64,000 nucleotides of DNA. It comes from Streptomyces sp. V1I1. Lineage in GTDB: Bacteria; Actinomycetota; Actinomycetes; Streptomycetales; Streptomycetaceae. The notes below the pieces were generated by a model. The model did no database searches, had not been told where the DNA came from, and saw only the letters and a program-made list of their open reading frames with translations. Shown here in pieces: positions 9,011 to 18,701 of this stretch. The first letter of the stretch is position 1, and each line of letters opens with the position of its first letter. The translations under genes and the position numbers were made by a program. The stretch lies in assembly GCF_030817355.1 (NCBI RefSeq), contig NZ_JAUSZH010000001.1, positions 3,404,501-3,468,500 of the forward strand, in the 5' to 3' direction.

Positions 9011-11701
9011 ATGGAAATCCCCGCACTCGCGGACGCCGAGGAGCTCTCCTGCGACGTCCTCGTCATCGGTGGCGGCACCGCCGGCACCATGGCCGCGCTC
9101 ACCGCGGCCGAGCACGGCGCGAACGTCCTGCTCCTCGAAAAGGCGCACGTCCGCCACTCCGGCGCGCTCGCCATGGGCATGGACGGCGTCAACAACGCCG
9201 TCATCCCCGGCCGCGCCGAACCCGACGACTACGTCGCCGAGATCACCCGCGCCAACGACGGCATCGTCGACCAGTCCACCGTCCGCCAGACCGCGACCCG
9301 CGGCTTCTCGATGGTGCAGCGTCTCGAGTCGTACGGCGTGAAGTTCGAGAAGGACGAACACGGCGAGTACGCGGTCCGCCAGGTGCACCGCTCCGGCTCG
9401 TACGTCCTGCCGATGCCCGAGGGCAAGGACGTCAAAAAGGTCCTCTACCGGCGGCTGCGGCGGCGCGAAATGCGCGAGCGCATCCGGATCGAGAACCGCG
9501 TGATGCCGGTCCGGGTCCTCACGGCGGACGGCCGGGCCGTCGGGGCCACGGGCTTCAACACCCGTACGGGACAGTTCGTCTCCGTCCGCGCGGGCGCGGT
9601 GATCCTTGCCACCGGCGCCTGCGGCCGGCTCGGCCTCCCCGCCTCCGGCTATCTCTACGGCACGTACGAGAACCCCACCAACGCCGGTGACGGCTACGCC
9701 ATGGCCTACCACGCCGGCGCCGACCTCACCGGCATCGAGTGCTTCCAGATCAACCCGCTGATCAAGGACTACAACGGCCCCGCCTGCGCCTATGTCGCCA
9801 ATCCCTTCGGCGGCTACCAGGTCAACCGGCACGGCGAGCGTTTCGTCGACTCCGACTACTGGTCCGGTCAGATGATGGCCGAGTTCGCCGCCGAACTCGC
9901 CTCCGACCGCGGCCCGGTCTATCTCAAGCTCAGTCATCTCCCCGAGGAGTCCATCAACGCGCTGGAGGGCATCCTGCACTCCACCGAACGCCCCACCCGC
10001 GGCACCTTCCACGCGAACCGCGGCCACGACTACCGCACCCACGACGTCGAGATGCACATCTCGGAGATCGGGCTGTGCGGCGGCCACTCCGCCTCGGGCG
10101 TACGCGTCGACGACCACGCCCGCACCACCGTCCCCGGCCTCTACGCCGCCGGTGACCTGGCCTGCGTCCCGCACAACTACATGATCGGCGCGTTCGTCTT
10201 CGGCGATCTGGCGGGCGCGGACGCCGCCCGGTTCACCGCGTACGAAGGTGAGTTGCCCGCCGACCAGCTGCGCGACGCCCATGAACTGATCTACCGGCCG
10301 CTGCGCAACCCGGACGGACCGCCGCAGCCCCAGGTCGAGTACAAACTCCGCCGTTTCGTGAACGACTATGTCGCCCCGCCCAAGTCCGGCGCCCGTCTCT
10401 CCCTCGCCGTCGAACACTTCGAGCGGATGCGCGACGAGATCGCGGAGATGGGCGCGCAGACCCCGCACGAGCTGATGCGCTGCGCCGAGGTCAGCTTCAT
10501 CCGCGACTGCGCCGAGATGGCCGCCCGCTCCTCGCTCGCCCGCACGGAGTCCCGCTGGGGCCTCTACCACGAGCGTACGGATCACCCGCAGCGCGACGAC
10601 GAGGACTGGCTGCACCACCTGGACCTGCGTAAATCACCCTCAGGGGCGATGGAGTTCACCGCCAGGCCCGTCGCCCCCTACCTCGTCCCCATCGAGGAGT
10701 ACGCCCCGACCGGCGGCGCATCGCGCCATCTCGGCGAGATCCATCCGGAGCAGGTCTCCACCGCCGGACACCGCGACGTCGCCCCCATCGGCTCCGGCGT
10801 CCGCACCGCGGTCCGTCAGGACGCGACCGCCGCCTCCCACTCCCCTCGCATCCTGGAGCTGCTCAGCCTCACCGAGGACGAGCCGGAACTCCCCCGGCTG
10901 CGCCCCTTCTTGACCGACCCGGACCCCGCCGTGCGCCGCGCCGCACTCGCCGCGCTCACCGAGACCGTCCCGGCAGGCACCGGACCGGCGCTCGCGGCGG
11001 CCCTCGCGGACCCGGACGGTGGCGTCCGCACCGCCGCCGCGGCGTCCCTGCGCGAACTGGTCGAAGTCCTGCCCCCGGAGGCCGACTTGTCCCGGAGCCT
11101 CACCGACGCGCTCGGCAACGACGACCCCCAGGTCCGGGCCGCCGCGCTCGACACACTGCGCGCCCTGCGCCTGGGCGACGCCGCCGCCTACGCCCGTACG
11201 CTCGACGATCCGGACATCGAGGTCCGCATCGCGGCCGTGCGCGCCCTGGTCTCGGTCGACGCCCTCGCCGCCGTCGCCCGCGCCACCGCCGACCCGGCCC
11301 GCGAGGTCCGCGTCACGGTGGCGCGCAGTCTGACCGACCCGGGCGCCCTGGAACCCCTGATCCAGGACCCGGACATCCTCGTCCGCGCGGCCGCCCTCGC
11401 GGCCCTGTCCACTGCCGGGTGCCCCGCCCCGTTCGGCACCGTCGCCGTCACCGCACTGGCCGACCCGGCCTGGCAGGTTCGCGCGGGCGCGGCCACGGCC
11501 CTCGGCGCTGCCGCCCCGGGGTTGGCGGTTCCGCCCCTGGCCAAGGCCCTCCAGGACCCGAACGCCGACGTCCGCAAGGCCGCGGTCCTGGCTCTGCTGA
11601 AACACCCCGCCGACACGGAGGCCCGGGCCGCCCTGGCCACGGCGGTCCAGGACACGGACGCGGACGTGCGCGCGTACGCGGGGCGGGTCAACGCCGCCTG
11701 A
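9011..11701 (+). CDS. AprA-like FAD-dependent oxidoreductase fused to C-terminal HEAT repeats
   Basis: An 896-aa fusion. Residues 1 to about 560 form a flavoprotein of the fumarate reductase/succinate dehydrogenase/adenylylsulfate reductase superfamily. It has the FAD-binding DVLVIGGGTAGT (15-26) and EK ending beta-2 (43-44). HSGALAMGMDGVNNAVIPG aligns with the AprA stretch SGAVAQGLSAIN, so it looks closer to AprA than to SdhA (I see no HRLGGNSL motif). The second FAD motif is TTVPGLYAAGDLA. From about residue 610 to the end run 8-9 HEAT/PBS-lyase-like repeats (recurring DPD..VR.AA..AL). The usual AprA C-terminus is absent. With the di-cluster ferredoxin of the same operon it should form a two-subunit flavo-iron-sulfur enzyme. 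The reaction is unknown; APS reduction is not implied, because no sat or dsr genes are present. Confidence 0.85.
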   Translation: MEIPALADAEELSCDVLVIGGGTAGTMAALTAAEHGANVLLLEKAHVRHSGALAMGMDGVNNAVIPGRAEPDDYVAEITRANDGIVDQSTVRQTATRGFSMVQRLESYGVKFEKDEHGEYAVRQVHRSGSYVLPMPEGKDVKKVLYRRLRRREMRERIRIENRVMPVRVLTADGRAVGATGFNTRTGQFVSVRAGAVILATGACGRLGLPASGYLYGTYENPTNAGDGYAMAYHAGADLTGIECFQINPLIKDYNGPACAYVANPFGGYQVNRHGERFVDSDYWSGQMMAEFAAELASDRGPVYLKLSHLPEESINALEGILHSTERPTRGTFHANRGHDYRTHDVEMHISEIGLCGGHSASGVRVDDHARTTVPGLYAAGDLACVPHNYMIGAFVFGDLAGADAARFTAYEGELPADQLRDAHELIYRPLRNPDGPPQPQVEYKLRRFVNDYVAPPKSGARLSLAVEHFERMRDEIAEMGAQTPHELMRCAEVSFIRDCAEMAARSSLARTESRWGLYHERTDHPQRDDEDWLHHLDLRKSPSGAMEFTARPVAPYLVPIEEYAPTGGASRHLGEIHPEQVSTAGHRDVAPIGSGVRTAVRQDATAASHSPRILELLSLTEDEPELPRLRPFLTDPDPAVRRAALAALTETVPAGTGPALAAALADPDGGVRTAAAASLRELVEVLPPEADLSRSLTDALGNDDPQVRAAALDTLRALRLGDAAAYARTLDDPDIEVRIAAVRALVSVDALAAVARATADPAREVRVTVARSLTDPGALEPLIQDPDILVRAAALAALSTAGCPAPFGTVAVTALADPAWQVRAGAATALGAAAPGLAVPPLAKALQDPNADVRKAAVLALLKHPADTEARAALATAVQDTDADVRAYAGRVNAA

Positions 11702-11711
11702 CGCCGCCGGA

Positions 11712-11762
11712 CATGCGTGAGGGCCCGGCACCCCGCTGTGGGGTGCCGGGCCCTCACGCATG
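11712..11762. terminator. Bidirectional intrinsic terminator
   Basis: A perfect 23-bp inverted repeat (arms 11712-11734 and 11740-11762, loop of 5) lies exactly between the convergent flavoprotein gene (stop 11701) and nuoN (stop 11768). No U-tract follows, as is common in Streptomyces, but position and stability make it a terminator for both operons. Confidence 0.9.
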
Positions 11763-11767
11763 CCGGG

Positions 11768-13417
11768 TCAGCGCACGAACACGCTCGCCTGGCTCGCCAG
11801 GTCCAGGAAGTACTGCGGGGCCACGCCCAGCACCAGCGTCACCGCCACACCCACGGCGATCGTGGTCATCGTCAGCGGCGAAGGCACCGCCACCGTGGGG
11901 CCCTCCGCCTTCGGCTCGCTGAAGAACATCAGCACGATGACCCGGATGTAGAAGAACGCGGCGATCGCCGACGAGATCACACCGACCACGACCAGCGCGC
12001 CCGCGCCGCCCTCCGCCGCCGCCTTGAAGACCGCGAACTTCCCGGAGAAGCCCGACGTCAGCGGAATGCCGGCGAAGGCCAGCAGGAACACCGCGAAGAC
12101 CGCCGCCACCAGCGGCGAACGCCGCCCGAGCCCCGCCCACTTGGACAGATGCGTCGCCTCGCCGCCCGCGTCGCGCACGAGCGTGACCACGGCGAACGCG
12201 CCGATCGTCACAAAGGAGTACGCGGCAAGGTAGAAGAGGACGGACGAGATGCCGTCGGGCGTCGTCGCGATGACACCGGCCAGGATGAATCCGGCGTGCG
12301 CGATCGAGGAGTACGCAAGGAGCCGCTTGATGTCGGTCTGCGTGATCGCGACGATCGCACCGCCCAGCATGGTGACGATCGCGATCGCCCACATGACCGG
12401 CCGCCAGTCCCAGCGCAGCCCCGGCAGCACGACGTACAGCAGGCGCAGCAGCGCGCCGAACGCGGCCACCTTCGTCGCCGCCGCCATGAAGCCGGTGACC
12501 GGAGTCGGCGCGCCCTGGTAGACGTCCGGTGTCCACATGTGGAACGGCACCGCGCCGACCTTGAACAGCAGCCCCATCAGGATCATCGCGCCGCCGATCA
12601 GCAGCAGCGCGTCGTTCCCCATGGTGTCGGCGAGCGCCGGGTCGATGGTGCGCACGCTGCCGTCGACGACGTCCGCGATCCTCGCGTACGACACCGAGCC
12701 CGCGTACCCGTACAGCAGGGCGATCCCGAACAGCAGGAACGCCGACGAGAAGGCTCCCAGCAGGAAGTACTTCACCGCCGCCTCCTGCGACATCAGCCGC
12801 TTGCGGCGGGCGACGGCACACAGGAGATAGAGCGGGAGCGAGAAGACTTCCAGCGCGATGAAGAGCGTCAGGAGATCGTTGGCGGCCGGGAAGACCAGCA
12901 TGCCGGTGATCGCGAAGAGCACCAGCGGGAAGACCTCGGTGGTGGTGAACCCGGCCTTGACCGCGGCCTTTTCGCTGTCGCTGCCGGGTACGGACGCGGC
13001 CTGCGCGGCGAACGAGTCGACGCGGTTGCCGTGCACCTCCGGGTCGAGGCGGCGCTCGGCGAAGGTGAAGACCGCGACCAGCGAGGCCAGCAGGATGGTG
13101 CCCTGCAGGAAGAGCGCCGGGCCGTCGACCGCGATCGCGCCCATCGCCGCGATCTTCGCCTTGGTGGTGCCGTATCCGCCGGCCGCGAGAGCGACGACCG
13201 CCGCGAAAGCGGCCACGAGGGCGACGACGGTCAGGAACACCTGGACGTGGTAACGGACCTTGCGTGGAACGAATGCCTCCACGAGCACACCCACGATGGC
13301 GGCGCCGACGACGATCAGCGCCGGTGCCAGCTGGGCGTACTCGACAGTCGGAGCCGGGATCTTGTCGATCGGCTCGGCTGCCGTTGTCCACAGGCTGTGG
13401 ACAGCTGTAGCGCTCAC
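11768..13417 (-). CDS. nuoN: NADH-quinone oxidoreductase subunit N
   Basis: A 549-aa antiporter-like membrane subunit of complex I and last gene of the nuo operon. About 14 hydrophobic segments are visible. The proton-channel region shows LFIALEVFSLPLYLL (conserved Glu) and later a Lys in the KVGAVPFHMWTPDVYQGAP loop typical of NuoN/L/M. An N-terminal block before the first helix is Streptomyces-like. The GTG start at 13417 overlaps the nuoM stop (GTGA). Downstream is the perfect palindromic terminator at 11712-11762. Confidence 0.95.
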   Translation of the reverse strand: MSATAVHSLWTTAAEPIDKIPAPTVEYAQLAPALIVVGAAIVGVLVEAFVPRKVRYHVQVFLTVVALVAAFAAVVALAAGGYGTTKAKIAAMGAIAVDGPALFLQGTILLASLVAVFTFAERRLDPEVHGNRVDSFAAQAASVPGSDSEKAAVKAGFTTTEVFPLVLFAITGMLVFPAANDLLTLFIALEVFSLPLYLLCAVARRKRLMSQEAAVKYFLLGAFSSAFLLFGIALLYGYAGSVSYARIADVVDGSVRTIDPALADTMGNDALLLIGGAMILMGLLFKVGAVPFHMWTPDVYQGAPTPVTGFMAAATKVAAFGALLRLLYVVLPGLRWDWRPVMWAIAIVTMLGGAIVAITQTDIKRLLAYSSIAHAGFILAGVIATTPDGISSVLFYLAAYSFVTIGAFAVVTLVRDAGGEATHLSKWAGLGRRSPLVAAVFAVFLLAFAGIPLTSGFSGKFAVFKAAAEGGAGALVVVGVISSAIAAFFYIRVIVLMFFSEPKAEGPTVAVPSPLTMTTIAVGVAVTLVLGVAPQYFLDLASQASVFVR

Positions 13418-14985
13418 TTGGCCGCCTCCACCTCGGGCTTGGGGTCCTTCTTCTGTACGTCGGACATCGTGTGCTCCACCGCCGGGTTGACGATGTCCGT
13501 CAGCGGCTTCGGGAAGACGCCGAGGAAGAGCAGCAGCGCGATCAGCGGAGCGACCACGGCCAGCTCACGGACCCTGAGGTCGGGCATCTCCCGCACCTCG
13601 GCCTTCACCGGGCCCGTCATCGTCCGCTGGTAGAGGACGAGGGTGTAGAGCGCGGCGAGCACAATGCCGAAGGTGGCGATGATTCCGGCCACCGGATAGC
13701 GCGAGTATGTGCCGACCAGGACCAGGAATTCGCTCACGAAGGGCGCGAGACCCGGCAGCGAGAGCGTGGCCAGACCGCCGATCAGGAAGGTGCCGGCGAG
13801 TACCGGGGCGACCTTCTGCACCCCGCCGTAGTCCGCGATGAGCCGCGAGCCGCGCCGGGAGATCAGGAACCCGGCCACCAGCATCAGCGCGGCCGTCGAG
13901 ATCCCGTGGTTGACCATGTAGAGCGTCGCGCCCGACTGCCCCTGGGACGTCATCGCGAAGATGCCCAGGATGATGAAGCCGAAGTGCGAGATCGAGGCGT
14001 ACGCGACAAGGCGCTTGATGTCGCGCTGGCCGACCGCGAGCAGCGCGCCGTAGACGATGCTGATCAGCGCGAGCACCAGGATCACGGGCGTGGCCCACTT
14101 GGAGGCGTCCGGGAAGAGCTGGAGGCAGAAACGCAGCATCGCGAACGTGCCGACCTTGTCGACGACCGCGGTGATCAGCACGGCGACCGGCGCGGTCGCC
14201 TCACCCATGGCGTTGGGCAGCCAGGTGTGCAGCGGCCACAGCGGCGCCTTCACCGCGAAGGCGAAGAAGAAGCCGAGGAACAGCAGCCGCTCGGTGTTGG
14301 TCGCCATGTCGAGCGTCCCGGACGCGCGCGCCTCGGCGATCTCGTTGAGCGAGAAGCTGCCCGCGACGACGTAGAGCCCGATGACCGCGGCCAGCATGAT
14401 CAGGCCGCCGACCAGGTTGTAGAGCAGGAACTTCACGGCCGCGTACGAGCGTTGGGCCGCGGCGTTCTCGTCGCTGCCCGCGTGGGCACGGTCCCCGAAG
14501 CCGCCGATGAGGAAGTACATCGGGATGAGCATGGCTTCGAACAGGATGTAGAAGAGGAAGACGTCGGTGGCCTCGAAGGAGAGGATCACCATCGCCTCGA
14601 CGGCGAGGATCAGGGCGAAGAAGCCCTGCGTCGGCCGCCACCGCGACGACTTCGTCTCCAGAGGGTCGGCGTCGTGCCAGCCCGCCAGGATGACGAACGG
14701 GATCAGCAGCGCGGTCAGCGCCAGCAGCGCCACCCCGATGCCGTCCACGCCCAGTTCGTACCGGACGCCGAAGTCCTTGATCCAGGCGTGCGACTCGGTC
14801 AGCTGATAGCGGTCGCCGCCGGGCTCGAAGCGTACGAGCACGATCGCGGCCAGCACCAGCGTGCCGAGCGAGACCAGCAGCGCCAGCCACTTGGCGGCGG
14901 TGCGCCGCGCGGCCGGGACGGCGGCGGTGGCGATCGCGCCGACCGCCGGGAGTGCCGCCGTCACCGTAAGGAGAGGGAACGACAT
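13414..14985 (-). CDS. nuoM: NADH-quinone oxidoreductase subunit M
   Basis: A 523-aa antiporter-like proton-pumping subunit. It shows VDGIGVALLALTALLIPFVILAG, FFALILAVEAMVILSFEATDVFLFYILFEAMLIPMYFLIGG (the conserved channel glutamate lies in the FYILFEA helix) and KAPLWPLHTWLPNAMGEAT with the conserved Lys. ATG at 14985 (MSFPLLTVTAALP) is the first credible start after the nuoL stop, 5 bp away. The final 15 residues are charged and followed by the nuoN overlap. Confidence 0.95.
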   Translation of the reverse strand: MSFPLLTVTAALPAVGAIATAAVPAARRTAAKWLALLVSLGTLVLAAIVLVRFEPGGDRYQLTESHAWIKDFGVRYELGVDGIGVALLALTALLIPFVILAGWHDADPLETKSSRWRPTQGFFALILAVEAMVILSFEATDVFLFYILFEAMLIPMYFLIGGFGDRAHAGSDENAAAQRSYAAVKFLLYNLVGGLIMLAAVIGLYVVAGSFSLNEIAEARASGTLDMATNTERLLFLGFFFAFAVKAPLWPLHTWLPNAMGEATAPVAVLITAVVDKVGTFAMLRFCLQLFPDASKWATPVILVLALISIVYGALLAVGQRDIKRLVAYASISHFGFIILGIFAMTSQGQSGATLYMVNHGISTAALMLVAGFLISRRGSRLIADYGGVQKVAPVLAGTFLIGGLATLSLPGLAPFVSEFLVLVGTYSRYPVAGIIATFGIVLAALYTLVLYQRTMTGPVKAEVREMPDLRVRELAVVAPLIALLLFLGVFPKPLTDIVNPAVEHTMSDVQKKDPKPEVEAAK

Positions 14986-14990
14986 AACAG

Positions 14991-16931
14991 TTACACCGCC
15001 CTCATCAGCAGGGTCGCGGCGATCAGCACCGCCGTACCTCCGAACATCGAGACCGCGTAGGTGCGGGCGTAGCCGTTCTGCAGCTTGCGCAGCCGGCCGG
15101 AGAGCCCGCCGAACGAGGCGGCCGTGCCGTTGACCACGCCGTCGACCAGGGTGTGGTCGACGTAAACCAGGGAGCGGGTGAGGTGCTCGCCGCCGCGGAC
15201 CAGGACCACATGGTTGAAGTCGTCCTGGAGGAGATCGCGGCGGGCGGCCCGGGTGAGCAGACTCCCTCGCGGGGCGACCACGGGAACCGGGCGCCGCCCG
15301 TACTGGGCGTAGGCGATGCCCAGGCCGATGACGAGAGCGACGACCGTTGCCGAAGTCACCGCCGTCGCGCTGATGGGCGGATGCCCGTGCTCGAAGTTCG
15401 TGACGGGCTTCAGCCAGTTCACGAACGCGTCGTTGAGACTGAACAGGCCTCCGGCGAAGACGGACCCGAAGGCGAGCACCACCATGGGGATGGTCATCGA
15501 CTTCGGCGACTCGTGCGGATGCGGCATCTCGCCGACGTGCACCTCGATGCCGGGCTCGACGCTCGGCACCGTGTCCGGGTCGGGGGCGGGCTGCCAGCGC
15601 TTCTCGCCGAAGAACGTCAGCAGCATCACGCGCGTCATGTAGTACGCGGTGATCGCGGCGCCCAGCAGCGCCGTACAACCGAGGATCCAGCCCTCCGTCC
15701 CGCCCTTGGCGAAGGCCGCCTCGATGATCTTGTCCTTGGAGAAGAAGCCGGACAGACCGGGGAAGCCGATGATCGCCAGATAGCCGAGTCCGAAGGTGAC
15801 GAAGGTGATCGGCATGTACTTCCGCAGGCCGCCGTACTTGCGCATGTCGACCTCGTCGTTCATGCCGTGCATCACCGAGCCCGCGCCGAGGAACAGCCCG
15901 GCCTTGAAGAAGCCGTGCGTCACCAGGTGCATGATCGCGAAGGCGTATCCGATCGGGCCGAGGCCGGCCGCGAGGATCATGTAGCCGATCTGCGACATCG
16001 TCGAACCGGCCAGCGCCTTCTTGATGTCGTCCTTCGCGCAACCGACGATGGCACCGAAGATCAGCGTCACCGCGCCGACGACCGCGACCGCCAACTGCGC
16101 GTCCGGGGCCGCGTTGAAGATCGCCCCGGACCGGGTGATGAGGTAGACGCCCGCGGTCACCATGGTCGCCGCGTGGATCAGGGCCGAGACCGGAGTCGGA
16201 CCCTCCATCGCGTCCCCGAGCCAGGACTGCAGCGGCACCTGTGCGGACTTGCCGCACGCCGCGAGCAGCAGCATCAGCCCGATGGCCGTCAGCTTGCCCT
16301 CGCTCGTCTCACCGGTCGCCTCCAGCACAGGCCCGAAGGCGAACGTCCCGAAGGTGGTGAACATCAGCATGATCGCGATCGACAGACCCATGTCGCCGAC
16401 GCGGTTGACCAGGAATGCCTTCTTCGCCGCCGTCGCCGCGCTGGGCTTGTGCTGCCAGAAGCCGATCAGCAGGTACGAGGCGAGGCCGACGCCCTCCCAG
16501 CCGACGTACAGCAGGAGGTAGTTGTCCGCGAGGACCAGCAGCAGCATCGCCGCGAGGAAGAGGTTCAGATAGCCGAAGAAGCGGCGGCGGCGCGGATCGT
16601 GCTCCATGTACCCGATCGAGTACACATGGATCAGCGAGCCGACGCCCGTGATCAGCAGGACGAACGTCATCGACAGCTGGTCGAGCTGGAAGGCCACGTC
16701 AGCCTGGAAGCCCTCGACGGGAATCCAGCTGAACAGCCTCTGGGACAGGGCGCGTTCATCCGCCCCCTTGCCCAGCATGTCCACGAACAGCACCGCGCCG
16801 ACCACGAAGGACGCGGCCGCGAACAGCGTGCCGATCCAGTGGCCGCTGCGGTCGAGCCGCCGCCCGCCGCACAGCAGGACCGCCGCTCCGAGCAAAGGCG
16901 CCGCGACAAGCAGCGCAATCAGGTTCTCCAC
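14991..16931 (-). CDS. nuoL: NADH-quinone oxidoreductase subunit L
   Basis: A 646-aa subunit, the largest antiporter-like membrane subunit, which also carries the lateral amphipathic helix in its C-terminal part. Diagnostic stretches are [40 protein letters not shown], and [32 protein letters not shown] soluble insert of about 40 residues with several acidic and His residues (from about residue 450) precedes the C-terminal helices. The gaps to nuoK (14 bp) and nuoM (5 bp) show it is inside the operon. Confidence 0.95.
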   Translation of the reverse strand: MENLIALLVAAPLLGAAVLLCGGRRLDRSGHWIGTLFAAASFVVGAVLFVDMLGKGADERALSQRLFSWIPVEGFQADVAFQLDQLSMTFVLLITGVGSLIHVYSIGYMEHDPRRRRFFGYLNLFLAAMLLLVLADNYLLLYVGWEGVGLASYLLIGFWQHKPSAATAAKKAFLVNRVGDMGLSIAIMLMFTTFGTFAFGPVLEATGETSEGKLTAIGLMLLLAACGKSAQVPLQSWLGDAMEGPTPVSALIHAATMVTAGVYLITRSGAIFNAAPDAQLAVAVVGAVTLIFGAIVGCAKDDIKKALAGSTMSQIGYMILAAGLGPIGYAFAIMHLVTHGFFKAGLFLGAGSVMHGMNDEVDMRKYGGLRKYMPITFVTFGLGYLAIIGFPGLSGFFSKDKIIEAAFAKGGTEGWILGCTALLGAAITAYYMTRVMLLTFFGEKRWQPAPDPDTVPSVEPGIEVHVGEMPHPHESPKSMTIPMVVLAFGSVFAGGLFSLNDAFVNWLKPVTNFEHGHPPISATAVTSATVVALVIGLGIAYAQYGRRPVPVVAPRGSLLTRAARRDLLQDDFNHVVLVRGGEHLTRSLVYVDHTLVDGVVNGTAASFGGLSGRLRKLQNGYARTYAVSMFGGTAVLIAATLLMRAV

Positions 16932-16945
16932 GATTCAGCGACCCC

Positions 16946-17245
16946 TTACAGCTTCATCAGGCTGGCGTCGTCGACCGAGGCCGAGTGGCGGGAACGGAAC
17001 AGCGACACGATGATCGCGAGCCCGACCACGACTTCAGCGGCGGCGACGACCATCGTGAAGAAGGCGATGATCTGGCCGTCGAGATTGCCGTGCATACGGG
17101 AGAAGGCGACGAACGCGAGGTTGCAGGCGTTGAGCATCAGCTCGATGCACATGAAGAGCACGATCGCGTTCCGCCTGATCAGCACCCCGGCCGCGCCGAT
17201 GGTGAACAACAGCGCCGCGAGATACAGATAGTTGACGGGATTCAC
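16946..17245 (-). CDS. nuoK: NADH-quinone oxidoreductase subunit K
   Basis: A 99-aa three-helix membrane subunit of complex I with the conserved glutamates in helix 2 ([19 protein letters not shown]) and helix 3 ([18 protein letters not shown]). Length is normal. The ATG at 17245 overlaps the nuoJ stop. Confidence 0.95.
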   Translation of the reverse strand: MNPVNYLYLAALLFTIGAAGVLIRRNAIVLFMCIELMLNACNLAFVAFSRMHGNLDGQIIAFFTMVVAAAEVVVGLAIIVSLFRSRHSASVDDASLMKL

Positions 17246-18117
17246 TTCGCGACCTCCTCGTCCTGCGAGTCGTGCGAGTCGTGCGAGTCGTTCCGGTCGC
17301 GCGACTCGTGCGACTCGGTCTCACGGCCGAGCCGCTCCTCCGCGCGCTGCTCCAGCACCCGCAGGTCGTTCAGCGCCTCGCTCGACACATCGCGGATCTG
17401 GCCGCGCGCCCGCAGCGTCTTGTTGACGGTGAGCTCGGACGGCGTGCCGTCCGGCAGCAGACCGGCGATGTCCACGGCGTTGTGCCGAGCGTAGACACCG
17501 GGCGCGGGCAGCGGCGGAAGGTGCTTGCCTTCCCGTACGCGCTGCTCGGCCAGCTCGCGCTGGGTCTTGGCCCGCTCGGTGCGCTCCCGGTGGGTGAGCA
17601 CCATCGCGCCGACGGCCGCCGTGATCAGCAGCGCGCTGGTGATCTCGAAGGCGAAGACGTACTTGCTGAAGAGGAGTTGGGCCAGGCCCTCGACATTGCC
17701 GCCGTGCGCGGTGTTGGCCGCGCCCAGGCCGTTGAACGTCTTCAGCGAGGCATTGCCGATGCCGGCGATCAGCAGCATGCCGAAGCCCAGACCGCAGGCC
17801 GCGGCCAGCCAGCGCTGCCCCTTCAGCGTCTCCTTGAGCGAGTCGGCGGCGGTGACGCCGACCAGCATGACGACGAAGAGGAACAGCATCATGATGGCGC
17901 CGGTGTAGACGATGATCTGGACGACACCGAGGAAGTACGCGCCGTTGGCGAGGTAGAAGACCGCCAGGACGATCATGGTCCCGGCGAGGCAGAGTGCACT
18001 GTGCACGGCCCGCCGCATCAGGATCGTGCCGAGCGCCCCGGCGACGGCGATGGTGCCCAGCACCCAGAACTGGACGGCCTCGCCCACGGAAGTGGTGGAG
18101 GCGGCGAGGGTGTTCAT
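17242..18117 (-). CDS. nuoJ: NADH-quinone oxidoreductase subunit J with extended polar C-terminus
   Basis: A 291-aa subunit J. Five hydrophobic segments occupy about residues 15-190, with the pi-bulge helix region [20 protein letters not shown]. The start is the ATG at 18117, which overlaps the nuoI stop (ATGA). After the last helix comes a hydrophilic extension of about 100 residues. It ends in a repetitive Asp-Ser-His run ([12 protein letters not shown]) encoded by 9-bp direct repeats around 17262-17290. The extension is longer than in Escherichia coli NuoJ, and its role is unknown. Confidence 0.94.
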   Translation of the reverse strand: MNTLAASTTSVGEAVQFWVLGTIAVAGALGTILMRRAVHSALCLAGTMIVLAVFYLANGAYFLGVVQIIVYTGAIMMLFLFVVMLVGVTAADSLKETLKGQRWLAAACGLGFGMLLIAGIGNASLKTFNGLGAANTAHGGNVEGLAQLLFSKYVFAFEITSALLITAAVGAMVLTHRERTERAKTQRELAEQRVREGKHLPPLPAPGVYARHNAVDIAGLLPDGTPSELTVNKTLRARGQIRDVSSEALNDLRVLEQRAEERLGRETESHESRDRNDSHDSHDSQDEEVAK

Positions 18118-18701
18118 ACGTCCACCTCCTCGCCCTTCTCCCCCTTGGAGACGGCGACCTGCTGGACCGTGCCGGGAGCGGCCTCGCTGACCAGCCCCCG
18201 GTAGTAGTCCTGCTCGTCCATGCCCGGGAAGATCGAGTGCGGGGAGTCGACCATGCCCTCCTCGAGACCGGCGAGCAGCTGCTCCTTCGTATAGATGAGG
18301 CTCTCGCGGGAGCTGTCGGCCAGTTCGAACTCGTTCGTCATGGTCAGCGCCCGCGTCGGACAGGCCTCGATGCACAGCCCGCACAGAATGCAGCGGGCGT
18401 AGTTGATCTGGTAGACCCGGCCGTACCGCTCACCCGGGGAGTAGCGCTCCTCCTCGGTGTTGTCCGCGCCCTCCACATAGATCGCGTCCGCCGGACAGGC
18501 CCACGCGCACAGTTCGCACCCGATGCACTTCTCGAGCCCGTCCGGATGACGGTTGAGCTGGTGCCGGCCGTGGAAGCGCGGCGCCGTGACCTTCTGCTGT
18601 TCCGGGTACTGCTCGGTCAGCCGCTTCTTGAACATGGCCTTGAAGGTCACGCCGAAGCCGGCGACCGGATTCTGGAACTTGCCCTCGGATTCCTCAGACA
18701 C
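18114..18701 (-). CDS. nuoI: NADH-quinone oxidoreductase subunit I
   Basis: A 195-aa peripheral-arm subunit carrying clusters N6a and N6b, the two 4Fe-4S clusters that relay electrons to N2. The motifs are [12 protein letters not shown] and [13 protein letters not shown] place the start at the GTG at 18701, giving MSEESEGKF, because AAAGGAGG lies nine bases upstream; a longer reading frame extends into nuoH but has no support. The start overlaps the nuoH stop by 8 bp. The 50-residue C-terminal tail is acidic. Confidence 0.94.
   Translation of the reverse strand: MSEESEGKFQNPVAGFGVTFKAMFKKRLTEQYPEQQKVTAPRFHGRHQLNRHPDGLEKCIGCELCAWACPADAIYVEGADNTEEERYSPGERYGRVYQINYARCILCGLCIEACPTRALTMTNEFELADSSRESLIYTKEQLLAGLEEGMVDSPHSIFPGMDEQDYYRGLVSEAAPGTVQQVAVSKGEKGEEVDV

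Noticed and set aside
5581..11701. Dissimilatory sulfate reduction or sulfur oxidation pathway
   Set aside because: The ferredoxin and flavoprotein are only AprBA-like; sat, aprM, qmo and dsr genes are absent and the flavoprotein has a different C-terminus.
7177..11701. Ordinary succinate dehydrogenase/fumarate reductase operon
   Set aside because: No membrane anchor subunits and no SdhB-type three-cluster iron-sulfur subunit are present; the small subunit has two 4Fe-4S clusters only.
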